64,000 bases of DNA from Nitrospirota bacterium (GTDB taxonomy: Bacteria; Nitrospirota; JACRHJ01), in the NCBI GenBank assembly GCA_021784575.1, contig JAJYHX010000002.1:62001-126000 (forward strand). Reading direction: 5' to 3'. The translations under genes were made by a program, and so were the position numbers. The notes below the pieces were generated by a model. That model worked only from the letters and a program-made list of their open reading frames with translations, was not told the origin of the DNA and made no database searches. Shown here piece by piece: positions 44,845-54,332 of the stretch (positions are counted from its first letter, which is position 1; the number at the start of each line of letters is the position of its first letter).

Positions 44845-44855
<11 letters not shown>
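43605..44855 (+). CDS. Amidohydrolase, probable aminodeoxyfutalosine deaminase
   Basis: 416-aa metal-dependent hydrolase of the ATZ/TRZ-chlorohydrolase-like amidohydrolase family. Metal ligands: VNSHTHLELSHL, AVHLSES, AAHCVHVS and IGTDSLASN. Directly before mqnE and mqnC, so it most likely deaminates 6-amino-6-deoxyfutalosine to futalosine (the MqnX step); this rests on context. It starts with TTG 43605, two bases after the dif candidate, leaving no room for a normal ribosome-binding site outside dif. Overlaps mqnE by 11 bases. Confidence 0.78.
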
Positions 44856-45939
<1,084 letters not shown>

Positions 45940-45949
45940 CGAACAAACG

Positions 45950-47008
45950 GTGAAAACCCTGCTTAAAAAGGCCGTGTGCGGGAAGCGTCTGACGAAGGAC
46001 GAGGGAATCTCCCTGTTCCTCGGGGCCGGGCTGCTGCCGCTCGCTCGTGCCGCGGACGAAGTCCGGAAGCGCCTGCACCCGGAAGGCGTCGTCTCCTTCA
46101 TCATAGACCGGAACATAAACTATACCAATGTCTGCGTAAACCAGTGCAGGTTCTGCGCCTTCTACAGGGCCGAGGACGCGCCGGAGGCATATCTCCTGCC
46201 GGACGACGTAATATTCCGGAAAATCAGGGAGACCGTCGAGGTCGGCGGCACGCAGATACTCATACAGGGCGGTCTGCACCCCAGGCTCGACATCTCGTAT
46301 TACCGGAGGCTTTTCTCCGGGATAAAGAAACGGTTTAACATTAATATTCATGGGCTTTCGCCAGCAGAGATAAAGCATATTGCTAAGAATTCTGGCCTGA
46401 CAATCAGAGAGACCTTGGTTAACCTTAAAAAAGCCGGGCTGGATTCAATCCCCGGCGGCGGCGCGGAGATACTGGTTGACAGCGTCCGGGGCGAGGTAAG
46501 CCCTAAAAAAATATCGTATGAGGGATGGCGCGAGGTGATGCTGACGGCCCAGGAGCTGGGGTTCCCGACTACCGCGACGATGATGTTCGGGAGCGTGGAG
46601 AGGCCGGAAGATATAGTCGAGCATATCTTCCGGGTGCGCGAGATGCAGGACGCGCACCACGGCTTCACAGCCTTTATCCCCTGGACGTATCAGCCGGGCA
46701 ACACCGAGCTTGGCGGAAAAACGGCGACGGGCGTGGAATACCTACGGGTTCTCGCGTTCTCGCGGCTTTTCCTGGATAATGTCCCGAATTTGCAGGTCTC
46801 GTGGGTTACACAGGGGGCGGCGATGGCCCAGGCGGCGCTTCGGTTCGGGGCGAACGATTTTGGGAGCACGATGCTCGAAGAGAACGTCGTGGCCGCTGCG
46901 GGAGTAAAAAACCGTATGGATTCCGGGGACATTGTATATCTAATTAAAAATGCAGGTTTCACTCCCGCGCAACGCGACACCAAGTATTCGATTTTAAAGG
47001 TTTTTTAG
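45950..47008 (+). CDS. mqnC: Cyclic dehypoxanthinyl futalosine synthase MqnC
   Basis: 352-aa radical-SAM enzyme that cyclises dehypoxanthinyl futalosine. The cluster motif is CVNQCRFCAFYR, followed by QILIQGGLHPRL and PGGGAEIL; clearly paralogous to the preceding MqnE. I start at GTG 45950, ten bases after the mqnE stop. It is the last rightward gene before the strand switch. Confidence 0.93.
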   Translation: MKTLLKKAVCGKRLTKDEGISLFLGAGLLPLARAADEVRKRLHPEGVVSFIIDRNINYTNVCVNQCRFCAFYRAEDAPEAYLLPDDVIFRKIRETVEVGGTQILIQGGLHPRLDISYYRRLFSGIKKRFNINIHGLSPAEIKHIAKNSGLTIRETLVNLKKAGLDSIPGGGAEILVDSVRGEVSPKKISYEGWREVMLTAQELGFPTTATMMFGSVERPEDIVEHIFRVREMQDAHHGFTAFIPWTYQPGNTELGGKTATGVEYLRVLAFSRLFLDNVPNLQVSWVTQGAAMAQAALRFGANDFGSTMLEENVVAAAGVKNRMDSGDIVYLIKNAGFTPAQRDTKYSILKVF

Positions 47009-47026
47009 CCACTGTTTTAAATTTTC

Positions 47027-47090
47027 CAGTGTTTTCCTTGACTTAAGCCCCCAATCCACAATCTCTGTGGAAAATCTGTTGAAAACACTG
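47027..47090. repeat. Nested inverted repeats, possible bidirectional terminator
   Basis: Outer arms CAGTGTTTTC (47027-47036) / GAAAACACTG (47081-47090) are perfect; an inner CCACA/TGTGG stem lies between. The T- and A-runs on both sides could end transcription from either direction. The inner TGTGGAAAA also resembles a DnaA box with one mismatch. Confidence 0.55.
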
Positions 47091-47106
47091 TTGAAAATAA
47101 AACAAT

Positions 47107-47134
47107 CCCTCTCCCGGCAACAGCCGGGAGAGGG
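47107..47134. repeat. Perfect 12-bp hairpin CCCTCTCCCGGC/GCCGGGAGAGGG
   Basis: Perfect 12-bp stem around AACA; a form of the family D repeat. With no T-run it is not a standard terminator, though it may stop transcription or protect 3' ends. Confidence 0.75.
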
Positions 47135-47241
47135 TGCTTAAAAACTGGGCATCTTTAAAAAATATAAGCAATTTTTAATCTGAAAACGGTTGTCATTTAA
47201 CTGACGGAAACTCTTAAAATATAAAATTTATCGTCAAAAAA

Positions 47242-47922
47242 TTAACGGCTTGAGATCTTCACCAGCAAATCCCGCAGGGATTGGTTGTCCCGGATGCCCT
47301 TGTCGATGAGCTTTGCGAGCACCTTGTCGAGCCGTTTTATCAGCTTGTTGCGGTCGGAAGTCGTCAGCTTGTTCTCCGATTCCGCCTTGTAATCCGACCA
47401 GAGCACGTCGCCGGTCTTCACGTCCAGCACGTAAAGTTTAAGCGAGCCGGTGACTTTGACATGGCTTCCGACGAGATTTTTCTTGGAATCCGCCATAAAG
47501 TCCTGGACTTTTGCGCCCAGGGCCACCTGCACGTCCGGATACTGCTCCATCAGTTCCTTCCGGACCTTTGTAGCGCTCTGCCTGTCGAGCGGAGTAGTAA
47601 GGCCGGTCCTGACCATTTTCACGCCAAGCCTGCCAAGCCCCGCCTCGATTGAATCCCGGAACACGTCCGAAACCGTTTTGTCGTTAATCTCGTAGCGCAC
47701 GTTCCCGCTGTAATCCGTGCGCCTTATGACCTGCTTAGGATACGTCTGCGTCCCCTGCCTTGCGTCCACGACCGGCAGGAGCGTGCCGATTACGGGCTTT
47801 GGTATCGTCGTTACCTGCCCCTGGCTCGCGTTATATGATACGTTCATCCTTTCACCGGCACACCCGCTAAAGACAAAAGCCAGAGAAATCAATGCGCTAA
47901 GCACTACAATCTTAAGTTTCAT
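47242..47922 (-). CDS. Lipoprotein, YajG-like, function unknown
   Basis: 226-aa protein with a lipoprotein signal (MKLKIVVLSALISLAFVFSG, lipidated Cys21). The mature part contains VFRDSIEAGLGRLGVKMVR and LYVLDVKTGDVLWSDYKAE, typical of YajG-like or curli-assembly-like envelope lipoproteins. GGAGGA supports ATG 47922. It follows the ThiI-like gene by 25 bases and is the last gene of the leftward series. No enzymatic motif is seen. Confidence 0.72.
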   Translation of the reverse strand: MKLKIVVLSALISLAFVFSGCAGERMNVSYNASQGQVTTIPKPVIGTLLPVVDARQGTQTYPKQVIRRTDYSGNVRYEINDKTVSDVFRDSIEAGLGRLGVKMVRTGLTTPLDRQSATKVRKELMEQYPDVQVALGAKVQDFMADSKKNLVGSHVKVTGSLKLYVLDVKTGDVLWSDYKAESENKLTTSDRNKLIKRLDKVLAKLIDKGIRDNQSLRDLLVKISSR

Positions 47923-47947
47923 CTTAAGTTTTCCTCCCTTTTGGCGA

Positions 47948-48946
47948 TTAGCCTGCCTTAAGTTCTTCGACAAGAGAAACCGGCGCCGGGCGCGTCTGGA
48001 TTGTCCTCGTTTCCTGCCCGGAAGATACTTCCATTGCCATGAAATCAAGCCCCCCGTTATCCGAATATCTTGCCGTAATCCTGGCCGCAAGTTCGATCTC
48101 GCCTTCGGTCGGGCTGCCCCTGAAAACCGATACCGGCCCCGGAACGTCCCTGGCCCTGATTATAACCTCTCTCTCCCCGGCAAGAGAAACAAGCTTCTCG
48201 TTATCGCTTTCGTTCCTGCCGACATGGAGAGTCCCGCCCGGGAACCTGAAAAACCTGCCCGCCGTAAGGAGCTGTATGTCCCGCGCGTCCACCGCCTCCT
48301 CTCTCTTGCAGAAAAATTCCCGTATCCTCTTCGAGAGCACAGGGTCCGTCAGCATACAGCCCCCGGCGGGCGTCGCATAGTCCTTTATCCCGAACTCCGC
48401 CGCCAGGTTAATCTGGTCCCTGCGGGAGCGTCCGGAGAAACCGTAGAGCCTTTCACGGTCGATAAGCCCCTTTTCTTCCGGGATGGTCGGCGGCATGAGC
48501 TTCGCGCAGAGCGGCCTCAGTAGCCGGCCCTTCAGCCCGGAATCCCGCTCGATTATGCTCATGGCGTCGCGCCTCTGGGACATCGGCCTCTGGCCGAGCA
48601 CCTCGCCGGAGATGATGAAGTCGGCCCCTTCTTCCAGCATAAGCGCCCGCGCCTTTTTCATCATGAATATCTTGCAGTCGAGACACGGGTTAAAGTTCTT
48701 TCCGTAGCCGTAGACCGGCTTTTTTACCATCCCCATGTATTCCGGCGAGACGTCGATTATCCGGACGCGAAGGCCGTATTTTTCTTTGAAATCTCCGGCC
48801 GCCAGGGCCTCTTTTCCCTTGTTTTTGTAGCCGAAGAAGGGCGTAATGAAATGCAGCGCGGTAACATCCACGCCCTGCTCCATCACGACCCTCGCCGCGA
48901 GCAGGCTGTCCAGACCCCCGGAAAAAAGAGAGAATGCCTTAACCAT
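47948..48946 (-). CDS. PP-loop tRNA thiolation protein, ThiI/MnmA-like
   Basis: 332-aa ATP-pyrophosphatase. The PP-loop is FSGGLDSLLAA at residues 7-17. Conserved cysteines in NPCLDCKIFM and GGCMLTDP match the deltaproteobacterial ThiI/MnmA-like branch with a DUF814-type C-terminus, which probably activates uridine for 4-thiouridine or 2-thiouridine formation. I start at ATG 48946 (AAGGTG upstream), since ATG 48961 lies inside repeat family C. It lies beside mtaB and miaB, so tRNA sulfur modification is the shared theme. Confidence 0.78.
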   Translation of the reverse strand: MVKAFSLFSGGLDSLLAARVVMEQGVDVTALHFITPFFGYKNKGKEALAAGDFKEKYGLRVRIIDVSPEYMGMVKKPVYGYGKNFNPCLDCKIFMMKKARALMLEEGADFIISGEVLGQRPMSQRRDAMSIIERDSGLKGRLLRPLCAKLMPPTIPEEKGLIDRERLYGFSGRSRRDQINLAAEFGIKDYATPAGGCMLTDPVLSKRIREFFCKREEAVDARDIQLLTAGRFFRFPGGTLHVGRNESDNEKLVSLAGEREVIIRARDVPGPVSVFRGSPTEGEIELAARITARYSDNGGLDFMAMEVSSGQETRTIQTRPAPVSLVEELKAG

Positions 48947-48956
48947 AATTGTCACC

Positions 48957-49002
48957 TTCATCCCCCTCTTGTTCTTAAGAGGTGGAGCGAGGGGGTGTTA
49001 TG
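48957..49002. repeat. TCATCCCCCTCTT...AAGAGG repeat (family C)
   Basis: Fills the gap between mtaB and the ThiI-like gene; the copy has TTGTTCTTAAGAG at its centre. Confidence 0.75.
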
Positions 49003-50344
49003 AAAGTCCCTGGATTCCCGCCTTCGCGGGAATGACGTCCGGCGCACCAGCGTTATGAATGACGCCGCTTGTCGCCCACTTGTCCGCGCCAATTATTTTA
49101 ACATCGATTGGCCTGCCCGGGGCGGCATTTTTCCCGTCGAAGGAGACCCGGACGTAATTATCCGTCAGGCCGGAGAATGTCCCGTCCTTTTCCTCCGCTA
49201 CGACCGTCATGGTGTTCCCGGCGAGGCTGCGCCGGAAGTCAAGGTTCTTCCTGCCGCCAAGCTCCCGGAGCCTCTCGCTCCTCTCGCGCTTCACGTCCCC
49301 CGGCACCGGGTCTCCCATAGTATACGCCTTTGTGCCCTTCCGGGGGGAATAGCTGAAGACGTGGAGATAGTTTATGGGAGAGTCCTCTATCCGCTTCAGC
49401 GTCTCTTCAAAGGCGCTCTCGTCCTCGGCGGGATAGCCGACAATCACGTCCGCGCCTATACACGACTCAGGCTCCGCCTTCTCGATTCGTTTTACGACAC
49501 CCAGGTAATCCTTCCAGTCGTATCCCCGGCCCATCGAGTCGAGGACCTTATCGCTTGCGCTCTGGAGCGGCACATGGAAGTGCCGGCAGAGTTTTCCGCG
49601 CGATGCAAGTCCTGTCAGCTCATCGTCGATTTCCATCGGCTCGACGGAGCTAAGGCGAAGCCTCCCAAGCCCCGGCCTTTCCAGGAGCTTTGCGACGAGG
49701 CCGGAAAGCCTTAAGCCGCTTAAATCCTTTAAGTCCTTTCCGTATGCGCCGAGATGCACGCCGGTAATAACAATCTCGTAATATCCCCTGGCTATGAGTT
49801 CGTCCGCCCTGGCCATGACGTCTTCGGGCCTTGCGCTCCGGGAGCGGCCCCGCGCATACGGGACGATGCAGTATGAGCAGAACGAGTCACAGCCTTCCTG
49901 TACCTTCAAAAAGGCGCGAGAGCGGCCGCCAACCGCTTGAGCGAAATGGGAGACCAATTTTATAACCGTGGATTCTTCGCTGCGCTCAGAATGGCATCCT
50001 TCCTTACGCCTACCCGCTATAATATCCGGAATACTTTCCCGCTCCTCGTTCCCAATGACCGCATCCACGCCGTCCATGCCCTTTATGGCGTCCGGGGCGA
50101 CCTGCGCGTAGCACCCGGTAACGAGCACCATACCGCCGGGCTTCCTGGCCTTTACCGCACGGCGAATCTCCTGCCGGCACTGGTAGTCGCTCTTGCCGGT
50201 AACGGAGCATGTGAAGATTACCTGCGCGTCGGCCTCGCCCCTCGAAGCCACGGCTTGTCCGCCGCGCGCCGAGAGGCTTTCGCCAAGCGCCGCCGCATCG
50301 AACTGGTTTATCTTGCAGCCGAGGGTTGTTATGTGGAATTTCAT
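48998..50344 (-). CDS. mtaB: tRNA t6A37 methylthiotransferase MtaB
   Basis: 448-aa radical-SAM methylthiotransferase converting t6A37 to ms2t6A37 in tRNAs reading ANN codons. UPF0004 domain cysteines: LGCKINQFD, FTCSVTG and TGCYAQ; radical-SAM motif CDSFCSYC; a TRAM domain follows. Two oddities: residues about 113-128 (HSERSEEST) are an in-frame interspersed repeat between the N-terminal domain and the radical-SAM core, and the C-terminus (VIPAKAGIQ) is read from another repeat, so the natural stop was lost or displaced. The catalytic residues look intact. Overlaps miaB by four bases. Confidence 0.94.
   Translation of the reverse strand: MKFHITTLGCKINQFDAAALGESLSARGGQAVASRGEADAQVIFTCSVTGKSDYQCRQEIRRAVKARKPGGMVLVTGCYAQVAPDAIKGMDGVDAVIGNEERESIPDIIAGRRKEGCHSERSEESTVIKLVSHFAQAVGGRSRAFLKVQEGCDSFCSYCIVPYARGRSRSARPEDVMARADELIARGYYEIVITGVHLGAYGKDLKDLSGLRLSGLVAKLLERPGLGRLRLSSVEPMEIDDELTGLASRGKLCRHFHVPLQSASDKVLDSMGRGYDWKDYLGVVKRIEKAEPESCIGADVIVGYPAEDESAFEETLKRIEDSPINYLHVFSYSPRKGTKAYTMGDPVPGDVKRERSERLRELGGRKNLDFRRSLAGNTMTVVAEEKDGTFSGLTDNYVRVSFDGKNAAPGRPIDVKIIGADKWATSGVIHNAGAPDVIPAKAGIQGLS
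49015..49032. repeat. TTCCCGC-CTTC-GCGGGAA palindrome (family A)
   Basis: Perfect seven-base arms, identical core to 38924-38941. It encodes the last residues of MtaB. Confidence 0.85.
49964..49998. repeat. CCGTGGATTCTTCGCTGCGC repeat inside mtaB (family B)
   Basis: Best-preserved family B copy. On the coding strand it reads as CHSERSEEST in frame. Confidence 0.85.
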
Positions 50345-51717
50345 ATTATCTTTCCCGCCAGCGAATGCTTTTTGCCTTCAATTATCTTCACCTGAACGAG
50401 CCTTCCGACAAGCTCCGGCGGGCCGTCGAAGTTCACAATCTTCCCCTGAGTTGTCTTGCCGGTGAGTCTGCCCCGCGCGCCAGATTTGTCCGGGCCTTCG
50501 ACAAGCGCTTCCTCGACGAGGCCGACGCGCGCACCTATCTTTTCCCGCATTATCCTGTCCTGGACTTCCAGAACTTTATACAGCCGCTCGTCCTTGACAT
50601 TCTCGGGGAGATGGCCGGGCAGCCTCTGAGCGGCGGTCATAGGTCTTCTGGAATATTTGAAGGCGAATATGCCGTCGTAGCGTATATCCTCAAGCGCGCG
50701 GAGAGTCGTCCGGAAGTCGTCATCCGTCTCGCCCGGGAATCCGGCGATTATGTCCGTGGACACGGCGAGGCCGGGTACGGCGTCTTTCAGCGCGCCAAGC
50801 CTGTTCATATAGTCCTCGAATGTATATTTCCTGTTCATCCGGCCAAGCACGCCGTCCGATGCGGACTGAAGCGGCAGGTGTATCGCGTTGCAGACCTTCG
50901 GGAGATTCGCCATTGCGTCTATGAGCGAGTCGGAGAGGTCTTTCGGGTGAGAGGTTACGAAGCGGATGCGGAGCAGGCCGTCGATGGCGTTTATCATTTG
51001 TAACAGCGAAGGAAAATCGCAGTAACGCTCATTGATATTTCCAAGTAACGCCCCCTCTGTCCCCCTCTTAATATAAGAGGGGGATGGGGGAGTTATGATT
51101 CCGTATGAATTTACGTTCTGCCCGAGCAGCGTAACCTCACGGCAGCCGGACTTCACGAGTTCCTCTATCTCGCGGATAATGTCCCCCGGCTTCCTGCTCC
51201 GCTCGCGGCCCCGGACAAAAGGCACGACGCAGTATGTGCAGAAATTGTCGCAGCCGTACATTATGTTCACGAAGGATGTTACCGCGTTCCCGCGCGAAGC
51301 GGGGATTGACGCGTGTTCGTAGCCTTCCGGGAATTCCGTGGCGGCCCGCCTTCCGGAAGCCTGTCCGCCGGTTTCCTCGAGCAGGTACGGGAGTCTGCCG
51401 ATGTTCTGGTTTCCGAACAGGACATCGACAAACGGCGCGCGCTTCAGGACGGAGTTTCCTTCCTGCTGGGCTATGCAGCCGGACACGGCGATCTTCATGG
51501 AGGGATTCTGCTCCTTGAGTTCCCGGAGCTTGCCGAGGGCGCTGTAGAACTTCTGCTCCGCCTTTTCGCGGATGCTGCACGTATTGAGCAGGACAAGGCC
51601 CGCGTCTTCGAGCCTTTCGGATTCCCGGTAGCCTTCGGCTTTCAGGAGACCTGCCAGTTTCTCGGAGTCGTGCTCGTTCATCTGGCAGCCGAAGGTAAGG
51701 ATTTTGAAGCTCTTCAT
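50341..51717 (-). CDS. miaB: tRNA i6A37 methylthiotransferase MiaB
   Basis: 458-aa radical-SAM enzyme adding a methylthio group to i6A37, the product of MiaA. N-terminal cysteines are in FGCQMNEHD, NTCSIRE and SGCIAQQ; the radical-SAM motif is CDNFCTYC; a TRAM domain is at the end. After GQNVNSYG, where other MiaBs run into the helix DFxxLLxxI, there is an extra stretch TPPSPSYIKRGTEGALLG (about residues 207-224) encoded by repeat family C. AGGAGG directly precedes the ATG. Confidence 0.95.
   Translation of the reverse strand: MKSFKILTFGCQMNEHDSEKLAGLLKAEGYRESERLEDAGLVLLNTCSIREKAEQKFYSALGKLRELKEQNPSMKIAVSGCIAQQEGNSVLKRAPFVDVLFGNQNIGRLPYLLEETGGQASGRRAATEFPEGYEHASIPASRGNAVTSFVNIMYGCDNFCTYCVVPFVRGRERSRKPGDIIREIEELVKSGCREVTLLGQNVNSYGIITPPSPSYIKRGTEGALLGNINERYCDFPSLLQMINAIDGLLRIRFVTSHPKDLSDSLIDAMANLPKVCNAIHLPLQSASDGVLGRMNRKYTFEDYMNRLGALKDAVPGLAVSTDIIAGFPGETDDDFRTTLRALEDIRYDGIFAFKYSRRPMTAAQRLPGHLPENVKDERLYKVLEVQDRIMREKIGARVGLVEEALVEGPDKSGARGRLTGKTTQGKIVNFDGPPELVGRLVQVKIIEGKKHSLAGKII
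51046..51097. repeat. CCCCCTCTTA...TAAGAGGGGG repeat inside miaB (family C)
   Basis: Ten-base arms CCCCCTCTTA / TAAGAGGGGG around AT(A), flanked by GCCCCCTCTGTC and GATGGGGGAGTTATGA. Translated in frame. Confidence 0.85.
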
Positions 51718-51721
51718 CCTC

Positions 51722-52087
51722 CTACCCCAGAAGGTCTTTCGTCCTGTCGAGGAGATCCTGAGGCGAGAAGGGCTTCGTTATGTATTCGTCTACGCCCACT
51801 TCCAGCCCCTTTATCTTGTCGGATTCCTGACCCTTGGCAGTCAACATAATCACGATGATGTCGTTTGTATTCGGGTCGTTTTTAAGGTGTGAGCACACCT
51901 CGTAGCCGTTCATGCCGGGCATCATGACATCGAGGAAGACAAGCGCGGGTTTCTCCTCCCGCGCTATTTTCAGCGCATCGACGCCGTTCAACGCGGTAAA
52001 GACGTCATATCCGGCGGATTCCAGCTTGTACTTGACTATCCTCAGGATATGCATCTCGTCATCCACTACAAGGATTTTCTTGGACAT
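51722..52087 (-). CDS. Single-domain response regulator (CheY-like)
   Basis: 121-aa receiver domain without output domain. Phosphorylation-site residues are complete: acidic pair Asp9-Asp10, phospho-acceptor Asp53 in FLDVMMPG, Thr83 and Lys105. The family acts by protein-protein contact with a partner. No histidine kinase lies nearby; the target is unknown. It lies four bases upstream of miaB and 21 bases after the DUF62 gene. Confidence 0.92.
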   Translation of the reverse strand: MSKKILVVDDEMHILRIVKYKLESAGYDVFTALNGVDALKIAREEKPALVFLDVMMPGMNGYEVCSHLKNDPNTNDIIVIMLTAKGQESDKIKGLEVGVDEYITKPFSPQDLLDRTKDLLG

Positions 52088-52108
52088 GTCGCTCCTCCGG
52101 AAATAGAA

Positions 52109-52927
52109 TTAGCGCTTCTTTACGAAAACCCTGTCGCCCCTCTTAAGCCCGCACGTCCTCCTGGCGTCTCCCTGGCATACGAATATCTCGAGGAATCCGC
52201 CGCCGTTTATCACGGCCCCCGTCTCGCCTTTCTTCAGCGCGGAATAAAACGGCGAGACCACGTTCAGCGCAAGCTGGCCCGCCTCGATGCCGCACTGCGC
52301 GTCCTGGCCGCATAACTCTTCGATGTCCCGGGACGTTATGTTGGATATGGCGTTCCCGAACTTGTCGATATAGACGACCTCCCCGGCCACGCCGTCATTT
52401 TCCTTGCGCGAGCGCGGGATATTGAACCGCACGTAGTCTGTTATCTCGTCGCCGAAATTCTCCGCCTCGACACCTTTGGAGAGCCACGCGGCAGACGGCG
52501 CGAATATGTCCCTCGCGTTAAACGTGCTGCCCTGCCAGGCGCCGGTAGACCGGTCCTCCCGGAAGTAGTGGCTCGCGGTGAGGTGGATTACCTTCGAGAA
52601 CCCCGGGTCGGCATACACGAACGACAGGACGCCGTTGTCCGGCGCGATGAAGCAGTGCTTGTCCGTCACGGCGAGAATGGGCCTTCTCTGGCTTCCCACG
52701 CCGGGGTCTACAACGACAAGATGAATCGTGGACTGCGGGAAATATTCGTATGCCGCGCCAAGCAGGTAGGCGGCGGCCCAGATGTCGTGCGACGGCACCT
52801 CGTGGGAGATGTCTATAATACTCGCGTCAGGGTTGACGCCGAGTATAACCCCCTTCATCGCCCCCGAAAAATAATCCCTCGTCCCGAAATCGGTCGTAAG
52901 CGTAATCAGTCTTTTCTTAATGTCCAT
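52109..52927 (-). CDS. SAM hydroxide adenosyltransferase (DUF62)
   Basis: 272-aa DUF62 enzyme related to fluorinases. Members studied hydrolyse S-adenosylmethionine to adenosine and methionine. Seen motifs: TLTTDFGTRDYFSGAMKGV, DISHEVPSHD, VVVDPGVGS and APDNGVLS. The start ATG 52927 has AGAGGGA upstream. It overlaps the end of the cytochrome fusion gene by 11 bases. In this setting it may tune the SAM pool used by nearby radical-SAM enzymes; that is speculation. Confidence 0.9.
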   Translation of the reverse strand: MDIKKRLITLTTDFGTRDYFSGAMKGVILGVNPDASIIDISHEVPSHDIWAAAYLLGAAYEYFPQSTIHLVVVDPGVGSQRRPILAVTDKHCFIAPDNGVLSFVYADPGFSKVIHLTASHYFREDRSTGAWQGSTFNARDIFAPSAAWLSKGVEAENFGDEITDYVRFNIPRSRKENDGVAGEVVYIDKFGNAISNITSRDIEELCGQDAQCGIEAGQLALNVVSPFYSALKKGETGAVINGGGFLEIFVCQGDARRTCGLKRGDRVFVKKR

Positions 52928-54332
52928 TATTCCCTCTGTGGGCGCCGCCCATCCGTTCATATTTCTTAAAGTCGAAATTCGGGCTTCGGTATTCGTCGTG
53001 GCATTTCGTGCAGACCTTTTCCTTCACATGGGCGCGCGGGACATTGTAAGGGGTCAGATAGTTCCCCGGCCTCTCGTAGTTGTAGTGCAGTCCGCCCGCC
53101 CCGTGGCAGTCCTCGCAGGTGACGTTCCTGAGGTCCGGTTTTCCGCCCGTCGTCCCGTTCCCGTAGCCGGTGGGATAACCGTACCCGGTAACGTGGCACG
53201 GCAGGCACTCCGGGTCATACTCGTCGCCCGTCTTTACGAGCGCGGAGTAGGCCCTCGCATGTTTTGTCGAAGACCAGTTATGGAAACTCCGCGCATGACA
53301 CTTCCTGCACGCAGCAGGCCCGGCGAAATAGCCGTTAAGTGCGGTCATGTCCGTGAAAACGAATTCTTTCTTCTTCAGCTCCCGCCTGTATTGCGCCAGG
53401 AGTTCCTCCACATCCGGGTCCGGCAAAATATTCTCGCCCAGGCGCACCGCCTTGTATCTGTATTTTTCTATTTTTCTGTTCCCTTTTCCGAGCCAAAGGT
53501 CGAGCCTGCCTATGAGCCTCCCCTCGTAGAAACCCTTCACTACAATTGTATCGCCATACCGAAGCGGTTTCTTGAGTATACCGCCGTCGTCCCCAAATAT
53601 TACCACGTCCGCGCCGGATTTGGCGGCGAATTTTTTCTGGTCGGAGACGCTAAGGTGCGCGAGGAGCACGACAATATCGGCCTTTTTCCGCAGCGCCCGA
53701 ACCTGGCGTCTCGCCGCCGCAAGCGAGTTTTCGACCTTAAACCGCTTGAAAATGGAAGGGAATGTCCCATACGGGAATTCGTCGTCGATGACGCCGGTTA
53801 TGCCGACGGTTACAGGCCCGACCTTCTTTATCATGGAGCCCTGGAAGGCCAGGCCGGAGGCGGTATAGAGGTTGGCGCAGACGAGCCTGTCGCCCGCCTT
53901 TCCGGCGTTGTTTTTCAGAAGGCCGAGCCCGAACTCAAGGTCGTATTCGCCCGGCAGTATCGCGTCGTATCCGGCGATTTTCATCGCCTTCATGAGCACG
54001 GATGCCTTGAGGTTGTAAAACGCCTTCCTGTCCTTCGGGTCGTTTAAGCCGTCGAAGAGCGTATCGCCCGCGTCGAGCACGAGCGTCCTTGTGTTCCTGT
54101 GCGATTTTATATAGCTCGCCCTGGCGGAGAGACCGCCCAGCTGTCCGTCCGTGCAGCCGCACCGCCTTATCATCCCGCGCGTGTCGCTCGAGAAGAATAT
54201 CGTAAGGCCGGGGTTTGACGCGGCATGGACGGCAATGGGAGCAACAAAGAGCAGGAACAGGATAATTCCGAAGCCGGTCAACCGGCTAAGCCTGAACCTG
54301 ACCGATGAGATGGTGCGCATGGTCGATACCAT
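52917..54332 (-). CDS. Metallophosphatase fused to a tetraheme cytochrome c
   Basis: Exported protein of about 471 aa. After a signal peptide ([13 protein letters not shown]) comes a 5'-nucleotidase/UshA-like metallophosphoesterase segment: [37 protein letters not shown]. The last 140 residues are a cytochrome domain with four heme sites CRKCH, CLPCH, CEDCH and CTKCH. Such fusions occur in metal-reducing Deltaproteobacteria. The first metal site looks altered (SSDTRG instead of TNDxHG), so phosphatase activity is doubtful. Starts possible at ATG 54332 or 54320 (TTG 54338 upstream); all lie inside the end of pyrD. The role is probably redox, in the periplasm. Confidence 0.82.
   Translation of the reverse strand: MVSTMRTISSVRFRLSRLTGFGIILFLLFVAPIAVHAASNPGLTIFFSSDTRGMIRRCGCTDGQLGGLSARASYIKSHRNTRTLVLDAGDTLFDGLNDPKDRKAFYNLKASVLMKAMKIAGYDAILPGEYDLEFGLGLLKNNAGKAGDRLVCANLYTASGLAFQGSMIKKVGPVTVGITGVIDDEFPYGTFPSIFKRFKVENSLAAARRQVRALRKKADIVVLLAHLSVSDQKKFAAKSGADVVIFGDDGGILKKPLRYGDTIVVKGFYEGRLIGRLDLWLGKGNRKIEKYRYKAVRLGENILPDPDVEELLAQYRRELKKKEFVFTDMTALNGYFAGPAACRKCHARSFHNWSSTKHARAYSALVKTGDEYDPECLPCHVTGYGYPTGYGNGTTGGKPDLRNVTCEDCHGAGGLHYNYERPGNYLTPYNVPRAHVKEKVCTKCHDEYRSPNFDFKKYERMGGAHRGNNGH

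Larger units (their letters stand above)
47009..47241. other. AT-rich intergenic region at the orientation switch
   Basis: 233-base gap between converging genes, far richer in A+T than its surroundings. It holds a 10-bp inverted repeat (next entry), a tandem CTGTTGAAAA pair (47076-47097), a family D hairpin and a stretch rich in A and T runs (47150-47235). No gene is visible. Confidence 0.7.

Noticed and set aside
47060-47075. DnaA-box-like TGTGGAAAA as a replication origin
   Set aside because: Only one near match, no dnaA, and genes converge here as at a terminus, not diverge as at an origin.
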